DNA of 15,670 nucleotides from DASXTB01 sp036505615 (lineage in GTDB: Bacteria; Acidobacteriota; UBA6911; JACQSX01), in the NCBI GenBank assembly GCA_036505615.1, contig DASXTB010000316.1:1-15670 (forward strand). Reading direction: 5' to 3'. How positions within the stretch are numbered: the first letter of the stretch is position 1; each line of letters opens with the position of its first letter. Made by a program: the position numbers and the translations under genes. The notes beneath the pieces were generated by a model that was given only the letters and a program-made list of their open reading frames with translations, ran no database searches and was not told the DNA's origin. Positions 1-7,420 of this stretch are shown one piece after another.

Positions 1-1726
1 ATTTCCTGCCGATGCCGGCCACCACTTGGCGTTTCTCAGTACCAATGTCCACTTCCAGCTTTACAAGCTTGTCAGACTTGGGAACCCGTTCGGCAGCCAG
101 TATATGTCCCACTCGCAGATCGATTTTGGAGAATTCCTCAATGCTGATTCTGTTGTCGTTCGCCCCAGTTTCAGAAGTCTCCGATTGTGAAATTTTCTCC
201 ATAAAGGATTCCTTGTCAATTCTTGGAAAAAGCTGCTTGACAGGGCCGATGCGCGTGCCCGCGGGAAATTCACCCCAGCGAACCTGATCCCATCCAGGCG
301 CCTGCAAAGGCGTGTCGATGCCCAGACACTGCCAGATGTCAGCGGCGGTTTGAGGCAATAGCGGCCGGAGGAGCAAAGCCAGAAGCCGCAGAACCTCAAG
401 CGAATTCACCATCACTTCGTCGAGCTGCGACTTTTGGGAAGGGCTTTTTGCCAGTTTCCAGGGCTCGCGCGCAACGATGTACCGGTTGGCTGCGGAAATG
501 AATTCCCAGACGCTCTCCAAGCTCCGGCCTAAAGTGAAATCCGCGAAATTCCGGTGATAAGCCTCCAAAGTTTTCGCGAATTGCGCCTTCAACCCGGCAT
601 CGTTTCCTCCTCCTCCGGGCGCAATTCCGCCGCAGTAGTTTTCTACCATCTTCAGCGTACGGCTTACCAGGTTGCCCAGATCGTTGGCCAGATCGCTATT
701 GGCGCGCTGCAGCAGAGCCTCATAACTGAAACTTCCATCCAGGCCCACCGGAACCTCGCGCAACAGAAAATACTTCAGCGCCTCCAGAGGAAATATCTTC
801 TGCAGCGCCAGCGGATCGACGACATTTCCTCGGGATTTTGACATCTTCTCTTCCTGGACCAGCCACCAGCCGTGCGACAGAATCTGATGAGGAACCTCCA
901 GCCCGGCTGCCATCAGAAAAGCGGGCCAGTAGACGGCATGGAACCGTAGAATATCCTTGCCGATAATGTGCAACTGCGCCGGCCAGTACTTCTGAAACCG
1001 CTGTTCGTCGCTGCCATAGCCGATTCCTGACAGGTAGGAAGTCAGGGCGTCGAACCACACATAAATGACATGATCCGGATCGAACTGTGCGCGAATGCCC
1101 CACTTGAAAGAAGTGCGTGTAAAGCTGATATCTTTCAGCCCGGCGCTTACAAAACTGATGATCTCGTTGAAACGGGTCTGTGGAATGACAAAATCGGGCC
1201 GCTCACGGTATAGATTCAATAACCTATCCTGAAACGCGGAAAGCTTGAAAAAATAGGTTTCTTCCGTCATGTATTCCGTGGGGCGGCCGCATGTGGGGCA
1301 ATTCAGTCTCTCAGGGCCCTCTCCGACCCACGCTTCGTCCGGGAGGCAGTACCAGCCTTCATAAGTACCTTTGTAAAGGTAGCCGTTCTTTTGGACCAGG
1401 GCAGAGATTTGGTTTACTGCCTTTACATGGCGGGCTTCAGTGGTGCGAATGAATTCGTCGTACTGAAGGTCGAGCGCCTTCCAGGCCTTGCGAAACTCGC
1501 CCGAATTCAGGTCGGCCAGTTGCTGGGGTGTCAGGCCTTGCTTCTGGGCGGTTCGCTCTATATTCAGACCATGCTCGTCGGTGCCCGTCAAAAGGCAAAC
1601 ATCTCGCCCCGCCAAGCGCTGGTAACGAGCCAGCGCATCGGCGATAGCCGTTGTATACGCGTGCCCCAGATGGGGCCTGCCATTGACGTAATAAATTGGA
1701 GTGGTTATGTAAAAGGTTTCAGACAT
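1..1726 (-). CDS. metG: Methionyl-tRNA synthetase, 3' end cut by window edge
   Basis: Cytoplasmic class I enzyme that charges tRNA-Met with methionine. Reading the minus strand from the ATG at 1724-1726 gives 575 uninterrupted residues that run off the left edge, so the C-terminus is missing. Visible features are the class I HxGH signature HLGH (residues 19-22), the TGTDEHG stretch (47-53) and the KMSKS loop (294-298). A zinc-knuckle region has Cys127, Cys143 and Cys146, but Asp130 where a fourth ligand is expected. The helical anticodon-binding domain follows. From about residue 527 an EMAPII/Trbp111-like tRNA-binding domain begins (EEFSKIDLRVGHI), as in dimeric bacterial MetRS. No clear Shine-Dalgarno precedes the ATG, which sits beside a degenerate repeat. 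The gene lies 64 bases after larC on the same strand and could be co-transcribed with it. The identification is secure. Confidence 0.96.
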   Translation of the reverse strand, partial: MSETFYITTPIYYVNGRPHLGHAYTTAIADALARYQRLAGRDVCLLTGTDEHGLNIERTAQKQGLTPQQLADLNSGEFRKAWKALDLQYDEFIRTTEARHVKAVNQISALVQKNGYLYKGTYEGWYCLPDEAWVGEGPERLNCPTCGRPTEYMTEETYFFKLSAFQDRLLNLYRERPDFVIPQTRFNEIISFVSAGLKDISFTRTSFKWGIRAQFDPDHVIYVWFDALTSYLSGIGYGSDEQRFQKYWPAQLHIIGKDILRFHAVYWPAFLMAAGLEVPHQILSHGWWLVQEEKMSKSRGNVVDPLALQKIFPLEALKYFLLREVPVGLDGSFSYEALLQRANSDLANDLGNLVSRTLKMVENYCGGIAPGGGGNDAGLKAQFAKTLEAYHRNFADFTLGRSLESVWEFISAANRYIVAREPWKLAKSPSQKSQLDEVMVNSLEVLRLLALLLRPLLPQTAADIWQCLGIDTPLQAPGWDQVRWGEFPAGTRIGPVKQLFPRIDKESFMEKISQSETSETGANDNRISIEEFSKIDLRVGHILAAERVPKSDKLVKLEVDIGTEKRQVVAGIGRK

Positions 1727-1734
1727 TCTGTCAG

Positions 1735-1765
1735 TTTCCAGTTGCCAGTACCCAGTTCCCAGTGT
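1735..1765. repeat. Degenerate heptamer run (cagttcc-like) in the larC-metG spacer
   Basis: About four imperfect copies of a seven-base unit close to cagttcc (cagtttc, cagttgc, cagtacc, cagttcc) lie head to tail just upstream of the metG start codon. The run occupies most of the 64-base larC-metG spacer. It resembles other short-unit runs in this window, but its unit sequence is different. No function is known to me. Confidence 0.7.
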
Positions 1766-1790
1766 TCCCCGTGGCTCCATCAAGCAGAAG

Positions 1791-2981
1791 CTAACCTTGC
1801 CCTTTTTCCTTTCGAGCTTCCCAGTAAGCCGCCATGGCCGCGTTGTAAACTTCTTTCAGCGGTACTCCCCCGGCCTCCGCAAGCTTCCGGCAATCTTCAA
1901 ATTCGGGCGCGTAGTTTAAAACATCCGCGCCCGAACGGGCGACTTTAATCCGAACCTGGCCGTACTCAGTATTCACCGACAGGAAAACCCGATTCAAAAC
2001 ATCTCGCTGTTTTACCTGGTAGCGCACTCCCAGCGTGGTCGTTTCCCGAAAGAGAATGTCGCACACTGCCTGCTTGTGGGAGGATTCGCACAAAACAGTC
2101 AAAAGAATTCCCGGCCGTCCGCGCTTCATCGTGACCGGCTGATAGAATGCGTCGAGAGCTCCTGCCGACAACAGCTTCTCTACCAGAGGGACGAATAGTT
2201 GCGGGTTCATGTCGTCGATGTTGGATTGAATTTCCACAACATCGCCCGCCCCCGGCAAATGGCCGGCGCGCTCGCCGAGAAAGATGCGGAGAAGATTCGG
2301 AGTCTCTGCGAAGTCTCGGTCTCCGGCCCCATATCCCACGGAATTTTGCCTGACCGGGAGCCCGGCCGGAAGCGGCTTTGCCAGAGCCGCAATGATCGCA
2401 GCGCCCGTGGGAGTGGTCATCTCGCTTGGTACCGTTCCGGGAAAAGTGTCAAAGCCTTTCAGCAACAAAGCGGTCGCTGGCGGAGGAACCGGCAGAATGC
2501 CGTGGTCGCATTGGATGGTTCCATGGCCTACGTTAATCGCACCGCTGAAGAACTCCTCCACTCCAAAATATTCAAACCCGATGGCCGCCCCCAGGATGTC
2601 GACAATGGAATCGACAGCCCCTACTTCATGAAAGTGGACTTTTTCCACGGTGGTTCGGTGGACGTCAGCTTCCGCTTCCGCCAACCTTCGAAAAATTGCG
2701 TGGGCAAATTCCCTGGCCCGCGCTCCAAGGCTGTTGTTGGAATCGATAATTTTCAGTATCTGTGAGAGATGCCGGTGCGACTTCTGATCGGCCGCGGTAA
2801 CTCGGAACTTCGTTCCACCGATGCCGGCCCGGACGGTCGGTTCGCTGGCAAGCGAGAGCTCTTCGAGTTTCATTTCTTCAAATGCGCGCTCCAAGCGTTT
2901 GAAGGGCAGGCCCGCATCCAACAATGCTCCCACCGTCATATCTCCGCTGATGCCGCTGAAAGGATCAAAGATGAGGATCAT
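1791..2981 (-). CDS. larC: LarC, nickel insertion protein for the pincer cofactor (DUF111 family)
   Basis: LarC makes the nickel-pincer nucleotide (NPN) cofactor used by lactate racemase LarA and its homologues. In the known pathway, LarB and LarE build the dithio-pyridinium mononucleotide and LarC inserts nickel in a CTP-dependent step. This 396-residue protein carries the family hallmarks: the N-terminal FDPFSGISGDM (5-15), the motif KVHFHEVGAVDSIVDI (114-129), IDDMNPQ (255-261) and MKRGRPG (285-291). In Lactobacillus plantarum the gene is split into larC1 and larC2, joined by programmed frameshifting. Here both halves are one continuous frame, as in most bacteria. The ATG at 2981 has GAGG nine bases upstream. 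No larA, larB or larE lies in the window, so the client enzyme cannot be named. It sits between cobB and metG on the same strand. Confidence 0.93.
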   Translation of the reverse strand: MILIFDPFSGISGDMTVGALLDAGLPFKRLERAFEEMKLEELSLASEPTVRAGIGGTKFRVTAADQKSHRHLSQILKIIDSNNSLGARAREFAHAIFRRLAEAEADVHRTTVEKVHFHEVGAVDSIVDILGAAIGFEYFGVEEFFSGAINVGHGTIQCDHGILPVPPPATALLLKGFDTFPGTVPSEMTTPTGAAIIAALAKPLPAGLPVRQNSVGYGAGDRDFAETPNLLRIFLGERAGHLPGAGDVVEIQSNIDDMNPQLFVPLVEKLLSAGALDAFYQPVTMKRGRPGILLTVLCESSHKQAVCDILFRETTTLGVRYQVKQRDVLNRVFLSVNTEYGQVRIKVARSGADVLNYAPEFEDCRKLAEAGGVPLKEVYNAAMAAYWEARKEKGQG

Positions 2982-3045
2982 TTCGTCAGACCTCGAGCAG
3001 CCAGCTATCAGCTAGCTATCACCATCAGCGGTCAGCTAGCGAGCG

Positions 3046-3065
3046 ACCTCATACCACCTCATACC
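3046..3065. repeat. Tandem 10-bp direct repeat
   Basis: The ten-base unit acctcatacc occurs twice in immediate succession, without mismatch, between the outer left arm and the 26-base inverted repeat. Confidence 0.9.
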
Positions 3066-3074
3066 GCCGATTAG

Positions 3075-3145
3075 CGGAGAGACGGCCTGAGGGCCGTCTC
3101 AGCGATTTGTGACTCAAAAGAGACGGCCCTCAGGCCGTCTCTCCG
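3075..3145. repeat. Perfect 26-bp inverted repeat, each arm itself palindromic
   Basis: Positions 3075-3100 are the exact reverse complement of 3120-3145, with a 19-base loop. Each arm also folds on itself around the core gacggcc-tgag-ggccgtc. The DNA could therefore form one long hairpin or two short ones. The same kind of core (gacggccc, four bases, gggccgtc) recurs at 8956-8975. This suggests a dispersed REP/BIME-like family. There is no T-run of the sort expected for an intrinsic terminator. Confidence 0.9.
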
Positions 3146-3236
3146 AAATGCCAACGGTTTCAAATCTTGACCGAATTGTGAACTTTATGCGCTCCATGAC
3201 AGCTGAGAGCTAATTGCTGAGAGCTGAGAGCTGCTT

Positions 3237-3965
3237 TTACCGTCGTGCAAAGATTTCACAAGCTGTCCCTTGAAGAAACACGTCGGCATGCTGGGTCAGC
3301 GCAGTCGGTTCGATATTTACCTCGACCAAGAAACAACCACTCGATTTGGCCAGTAGCGGCAAACCGGCCGCGGGAAACACCAGCGCCGAAGTCCCGACGG
3401 CAAACATCAGCTCGGCATCAGTGCACAGCCTTTCGGCCGCATTCCACACGTCGTGAGGCAGCGATTCCCCAAACCAGACTACACCCGGGCGTTGCACGCC
3501 GCCGCAGGCACAGCGCGGCGGCAACGGACGCAACGGCGTCTCCAGGTTGCGCTCTGACCGGCCGCACTGAGGGCAGCGGACCATCCAAATATCGCCATGC
3601 AGGCAATACAGCCTGCGACTTCCGGCACGCCGGTGCAAGCCGTCCACGTTCTGCGTGACAACGTGGACAGCAGGAAACTGCTGCTGCCAGGCCGCAATTT
3701 GCAGGTGGGCGGCATTCGGCGACTTGGTGGCAAGCAAAGAACGCCGAAAATCGTACCATTCCCAGACCAGCTTCGCGTCGCGAGCAAAAGCTTCAGCGGT
3801 CGCCAGATCCGCGGCGCGATATGTTTTCCATAGGCCGTCTTTGCCCCGAAAAGTCGGAATGCCGCTCTCCGCCGAGATGCCGGCTCCAGTGAAGACAACC
3901 GTGCAGCGGGATTCCTGCAGGCGCCGGCGAAGCTCCCGTGGCCACTCTCCGCTTCCCTGCGACAT
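3237..3965 (-). CDS. cobB: NAD-dependent protein deacylase, class III-type sirtuin (CobB/SIRT5-like)
   Basis: Sirtuins remove acyl groups from lysine using NAD+, giving nicotinamide and O-acyl-ADP-ribose. The 242 residues show the NAD-binding GAGISAESGIPTFRG (27-41), QNVDGLH (105-111), the catalytic His123 in LHGD, and zinc-binding Cys131, Cys134, Cys152 and Cys154. RPGVVWFGE (159-167) and a late GTSA motif follow. Tyr71 and Arg74 form the YxxR pair that in SIRT5 and bacterial CobB recognises succinyl- and malonyl-lysine, so desuccinylase or demalonylase activity is likely (inference from family knowledge). The length is normal for a bacterial single-domain sirtuin. The ATG at 3965 is the most plausible start; a GAGGG lies directly against it, too close to be a good ribosome site. 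The gene is transcribed divergently from argS across a repeat-rich 259-base spacer. Confidence 0.95.
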   Translation of the reverse strand: MSQGSGEWPRELRRRLQESRCTVVFTGAGISAESGIPTFRGKDGLWKTYRAADLATAEAFARDAKLVWEWYDFRRSLLATKSPNAAHLQIAAWQQQFPAVHVVTQNVDGLHRRAGSRRLYCLHGDIWMVRCPQCGRSERNLETPLRPLPPRCACGGVQRPGVVWFGESLPHDVWNAAERLCTDAELMFAVGTSALVFPAAGLPLLAKSSGCFLVEVNIEPTALTQHADVFLQGTACEIFARR

Positions 3966-3987
3966 CCCTCGGAGTGTAGCACACCCA

Positions 3988-4204
3988 ATTGCGGATTGCG
4001 GATTTGGGATTTCGGATTGCGGATTTCGGTCGTTTTGAACACAGATTACACTGACAACACGGAAAATTTCTAGCCACGTTAACTATCTGATAGATTCCGT
4101 GTACACTGCGTCATCCGTGTCCCATTACTTTGAAGTCCCGGACTTGAAACGTGGAACTTGAAACCTGAACCTCAATCCGCAATCCGAAATCCTCAATCCG
4201 CAAT
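3988..4204. repeat. Nested inverted-repeat spacer between cobB and argS
   Basis: The left arm (3988-4029) is a run of seven-base units (gcggatt, tcggatt, gggattt). The right arm (4171-4204) is its inverted counterpart. Positions 4007-4025 and 4174-4192 are a perfect 19-base inverted repeat. The terminal 11 bases, 3988-3998 and 4194-4204, also pair perfectly. Between these matched blocks the arms differ in length by seven bases, which equals one unit. Nested inside is a second, imperfect pair (4039-4062 and 4097-4120, 17 of 24 positions matching) of cacagattac/cacggatgac type. This spacer must also hold the promoters for cobB and argS, but I see no convincing promoter boxes. Confidence 0.85.
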
Positions 4205-4224
4205 ATGATATAACTCGGTCGCTT

Positions 4225-6180
4225 ATGCTAAAGCTGATCGAGGATCTGCAGAACGCCTTGCGTGCTCACGTTGGGGGCCGCTATGGGGTGGAGTTGGAGC
4301 AGGCGGTTGTTGAAAACCCGCCCCGGCTGGAATTTGGGGAGTTGGCTTTTCCTCTGGCATTTGAGCTGGCCAAAAAGTTGAAGCGTCCGCCGCGGCAAAT
4401 TGCGCAGGAGATCGCTGCCGAGATGCGTATCCTCCCCGGAATTTCCAGATTTGAGCCCGCCGGCGCAGGCTACCTCAATGTCTTTTTAGACCGCTGGTGG
4501 TTGCTGCGGCACTCCGGCCAACTCCAATCAGTAAGAAGCGGCGACACAGGGAAGATAATCGTCGAACATACCAACATCAACCCCAACAAGGCGGCTCACA
4601 TCGGCCACCTCCGCAACGCAGTGGTGGGAGACAGCTTCGTGCGCATGCTCCGTTTTCTCGGGTTTCCGGTGGAAGTACAGAACTACATCGATAATACGGG
4701 GGTGCAGGTAGCGGACGTGCTGGTGGGTTTCATGCACTTGCGCAGGCTGGATTTGCAGGCAATTCAGAAAATCGGCGGCAGATTCGATTATTACTGTTGG
4801 GATCTGTATGCGGAGATCTCGCAGTGGTATCAAGAGGATGAAAGCAGACTGGCGCTTCGTCAGCAGACCCTGCACGACATCGAGCATGGCCATGATCCGG
4901 CTGCCTCGATAGCCGAATATGTCTCAACAGAAATTGTCAAGGCGCATTTGCGCACAATGGAGCGGGCGAACACGCGCTACGACCTGCTTCCCAGAGAGAG
5001 CGAGATTCTGCACCTGAAGTTTTGGGAAAAGGCATTTCAACTGCTGAAAGCGCGAAACGCCATCGAATTTGAGGCGGAAGGCCCTCAAAAGGGTTGTTGG
5101 GTGATGAAGTTTGGGCCGGAGACTGACGCAGCTCTTCCCGACGCCAAAATCATCGTGAGGTCCAACGGCACAGTCACTTATGTCGGCAAGGACATTGCTT
5201 ACCAGATGTGGAAATTCGGCTTGCTGGGGAAGGACTTTGCCTATTTCCCTTTCTATGGGTATTCGGACGGCCATCGGGCATGGATGACAACCACCGAGCG
5301 GCGAAATTCAGCTCCCGAATTCGGAAAGGGCCGGCGTGTGTACAACGTCATCGATTCGCGTCAGTCTTATCTTCAGAAAGTCGTTGTAGAGGGATTACGA
5401 ACGCTCGGATATGAACAACAGGCGGAGAACTCCATTCACTTCTCTTATGAGATCGTTGCTCTCTCGCCTCGCTGCTGTTCCGACCTCGGCATACAACTGT
5501 CTGACGAGGACCAAGCCCGGCCTTACGTCGAGGTTTCCGGAAGAAAGGGATTGGGCGTCAAAGCGGATGATCTTTTAGACCGCCTGGTCTCAAAATCCCG
5601 CGAAGAGGTCGACCGCCGCAAAAACTTTGACGACCCCGCCGAAGCGGCTAGGAACGCCAACCAGATTGCGGTTGCAGCGCTTCGCTATTTTCTTGCCAAG
5701 TACGCGCGCAATTCAGTAATCGCTTTCGATTTTCAGGAAGCGCTCAGCTTTGAGGGAGAAACCGGGCCGTACGTCCAGTATTCCACGGTGCGCGCCAATA
5801 ACATTTTTCGAAAATTGGAACAGGAGGATCCAAGATGGGAACAGGCCGTAAGAGACTTTTTGGCTCGAGGATCATCCGAACATCTTGGAGAGGAAACTGC
5901 GCCGCTGCTGCAAGATGATACTATCTGGGAATTGATCCTGTTAAGTGCTCGCCTCCAGCAAACGGTTCACCAGGCGGTGGAAACCCTGGAAGTATCGACG
6001 GTTGCAAAACATGCTTTCAATCTGGCACAGAAGTTCAATCTCTTTTACCATAGGCATCACATACTGTCGGAGCGGAATGAGGAAGCGAAATGTCTGTTGC
6101 TGGCGGTAACGCGCCTTACCCGGAACTCCCTGACTTGCTTACTGGATTTGCTTGGAATTGAAGTTCCGGCGAAAATGTAG
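4225..6180 (+). CDS. argS: Arginyl-tRNA synthetase
   Basis: Cytoplasmic class I synthetase that charges tRNA-Arg. The 651 residues begin with the ArgRS-specific N-terminal additional domain (about 1-100). The signature NPNKAAHIGHLRN follows, with HIGH at 125-128. The KMSKS loop position is occupied by the variant VSGRKG (437-442), which is normal for many ArgRS. GETGPYVQYSTVRA (about 511-524) marks the start of the C-terminal DALR anticodon-binding domain, which runs to the end. The length is somewhat above the roughly 550-590 residues of many bacterial ArgRS. The extra sequence seems to lie in the catalytic core (around 330-430, including WMTTTERRN) rather than in a new domain. The ATG at 4225 lacks a clear Shine-Dalgarno. 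Two small exported-protein genes follow at once and are probably co-transcribed. Confidence 0.96.
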   Translation: MLKLIEDLQNALRAHVGGRYGVELEQAVVENPPRLEFGELAFPLAFELAKKLKRPPRQIAQEIAAEMRILPGISRFEPAGAGYLNVFLDRWWLLRHSGQLQSVRSGDTGKIIVEHTNINPNKAAHIGHLRNAVVGDSFVRMLRFLGFPVEVQNYIDNTGVQVADVLVGFMHLRRLDLQAIQKIGGRFDYYCWDLYAEISQWYQEDESRLALRQQTLHDIEHGHDPAASIAEYVSTEIVKAHLRTMERANTRYDLLPRESEILHLKFWEKAFQLLKARNAIEFEAEGPQKGCWVMKFGPETDAALPDAKIIVRSNGTVTYVGKDIAYQMWKFGLLGKDFAYFPFYGYSDGHRAWMTTTERRNSAPEFGKGRRVYNVIDSRQSYLQKVVVEGLRTLGYEQQAENSIHFSYEIVALSPRCCSDLGIQLSDEDQARPYVEVSGRKGLGVKADDLLDRLVSKSREEVDRRKNFDDPAEAARNANQIAVAALRYFLAKYARNSVIAFDFQEALSFEGETGPYVQYSTVRANNIFRKLEQEDPRWEQAVRDFLARGSSEHLGEETAPLLQDDTIWELILLSARLQQTVHQAVETLEVSTVAKHAFNLAQKFNLFYHRHHILSERNEEAKCLLLAVTRLTRNSLTCLLDLLGIEVPAKM

Positions 6181-6183
6181 TTT

Positions 6184-6645
6184 ATGAAGTTTCTGCTTTT
6201 ATTTTCTTTAATCCTTCAAACAACCGCCCCGGCCAACTCGCCCTTTACCGAGAAAGAGCGCTCACTCTATTCGCAGAAGCACAATTTCGGCGAACGTATG
6301 GAGTTCTTCGACGATGTTGTGGCCCGTTATCGGAGGGAGTTTGACACCTATAACCGTCGCAAGGACTTTGAAGGATTCGTAACGTTCCTGGATTCTTACG
6401 GCCACTTGCTCAAGATCATCGATGAGGATGTCCGGGAAATGCCGGGAGACAAGAAGGGCAAATCCAAGGCGCTGCGAAAACTGGAAATCCAGTTGCGAAA
6501 AAGCAAGGAAGACCTGCAGAGTTTCAAGCCTAATGCCGGCGCGGAACAACAAACTGTCTTCGATAGCGTCATCACACAGAGCGAATCGGTTCGCACCCGG
6601 ATGCTGCAAATCATTTTTGGCAAGGATTTCTTGAAGGACAAATAA
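6184..6645 (+). CDS. Small exported protein of unknown function (first of a paralogous pair)
   Basis: The family is not recognised. The 153-residue product starts with a short hydrophobic segment (KFLLLFSLILQTTAPA, residues 2-17) typical of a Sec signal peptide, with a plausible cleavage near TAPA-NS. There is no lipobox cysteine. The rest is charged and predicted by eye to be mainly helical (for example KALRKLEIQLRKSKEDLQ). The start is three bases after the argS stop and the stop overlaps the next start (TAATG), so all three genes are probably one transcript. Residues 21-48 align without gaps to residues 41-68 of the next protein (T22/T42, E25/E45, R38/R58, VVA 45-47/65-67), pointing to an old tandem duplication. 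A periplasmic or secreted location is inferred from the signal peptide only. Confidence 0.85.
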   Translation: MKFLLLFSLILQTTAPANSPFTEKERSLYSQKHNFGERMEFFDDVVARYRREFDTYNRRKDFEGFVTFLDSYGHLLKIIDEDVREMPGDKKGKSKALRKLEIQLRKSKEDLQSFKPNAGAEQQTVFDSVITQSESVRTRMLQIIFGKDFLKDK

Positions 6646-7298
6646 TGCCCAAGCTACCGAACGTGTCTGCGTGCAGGGCCGAATTGCCGAAAGCGTCATC
6701 TCTGTTCTTGCTGCTTGCCGGACTATTTCTGATGTCCTCAATTCTGGCCCAGCAGGGAGACTATCTGACCGACGAGGAAGCAATCCGTATCAAAGAAGCA
6801 CAAGAGCTTTATCCACGCACCAAGGAATATCTCCGCGTCGTGGCAGCACGGGTGGCTGAGATTTCCCGCCGCACCGGAAAGACATACGACATCAAGGTTC
6901 CAGAGGAAAAAGAAAAGAAGCCCAAGAAAGAAAAAAGACGGAAGGATTCAGAGGCTCCGGCAGAACCGGAAAACCCTTTGCTCTTCTATCAGCTTCCCGA
7001 CGTCGTCAACGGCATTTCGCAGTCGCTGCGCGCCATCATGACCAACGTGGATGAAAAATACCGGCTGAAGCGAACTGAGCCGGCTGAGATCGTGAAGTCG
7101 CTGAAGTTACTACAGGCTTTCCTTTCTCAGGATTTCTCGGTGCTGAACAACTTGGAGGAGAAAGCACGCAGCGACGAAGATGTAAACCTCTACCGGGCGG
7201 TAAAGAACGCCAACGAAAACCTGGAGAAGGCGCGCGATGGCGCTAAGGAAGGACTGAGTGTATTGCAGGGTCCGCAGGACGAACGGAAAAAGAATTAA
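6645..7298 (+). CDS. Exported protein of unknown function (second of a paralogous pair)
   Basis: The family is not recognised. The product has 217 residues. After a 19-residue N-terminal stretch containing basic residues comes a hydrophobic core (SLFLLLAGLFLMSSILA, 19-35) consistent with a signal peptide cleaved near ILA-QQ, with no lipobox cysteine. Residues 41-70 match the start of the mature part of the upstream protein. A lysine/glutamate-rich low-complexity stretch (about 85-107) is inserted here and absent from the upstream copy. The remainder looks helical. The start codon overlaps the upstream stop (TAATG) and GAAGGA lies about six bases before it, indicating translational coupling. 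The stop codon falls inside the left arm of an inverted repeat shared with the convergent HAD gene. It could be cell-envelope associated, but nothing shows a function. Confidence 0.85.
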   Translation: MPKLPNVSACRAELPKASSLFLLLAGLFLMSSILAQQGDYLTDEEAIRIKEAQELYPRTKEYLRVVAARVAEISRRTGKTYDIKVPEEKEKKPKKEKRRKDSEAPAEPENPLLFYQLPDVVNGISQSLRAIMTNVDEKYRLKRTEPAEIVKSLKLLQAFLSQDFSVLNNLEEKARSDEDVNLYRAVKNANENLEKARDGAKEGLSVLQGPQDERKKN

Positions 7299-7420
7299 GA
7301 ATGAAGAATTTCGAATGTCGAATAACGAATTACAAACAATTAAGAATGACAATCTGCTAGCAGTCAACTCTTGATGCTTGTTTCTTCATTCTTCACTCTT
7401 CATTTTTCATTCTTAATTCT
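7291..7420. repeat. Inverted repeat of ttaagaa-type units spanning two convergent gene ends
   Basis: The arm agaattaagaatgaa at 7291-7305 is exactly complementary to 7406-7420, a perfect 15-base inverted repeat with a spacer of 100 bases. Both arms continue as degenerate units of the type aagaatt and gaatgaa (7291-7350 and 7383-7428). The left arm contains the TAA of the plus-strand gene ending at 7298. The right array contains the last codons and the TGA (7400-7402) of the minus-strand HAD gene. It could act as a bidirectional transcript end, but it lacks the compact GC stem of a standard intrinsic terminator. Confidence 0.8.

Larger units (their letters stand above)
3003..3234. repeat. Nested inverted-repeat spacer between cobB and larC (outer arms)
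   Basis: The outer left arm (3003-3040) consists of agctatc/agctagc-like units. The outer right arm (3199-3234) consists of agctgag/gctgaga-like units, which are roughly the reverse complement of the left arm. They enclose a tandem 10-base duplication at 3046-3065 and a perfect 26-base inverted repeat, both listed separately. The whole spacer is therefore a nested palindrome-like structure. The outer arms match only approximately. Confidence 0.6.

Noticed and set aside
1391..1948. 185-codon plus-strand open frame across the metG-larC junction
   Set aside because: It is antisense to two clear genes and crosses a repeat; there is no independent support.
2199..2765. 188-codon plus-strand open frame inside larC
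   Set aside because: It is antisense to conserved LarC motifs, so it is a shadow.
1791..2981. Programmed frameshift in larC as in Lactobacillus
   Set aside because: One continuous frame covers both halves and all motifs, so no frameshift is needed.
3988..4204. CRISPR-like array
   Set aside because: The units are about seven bases, contiguous and degenerate, with no unique spacers and no cas genes.
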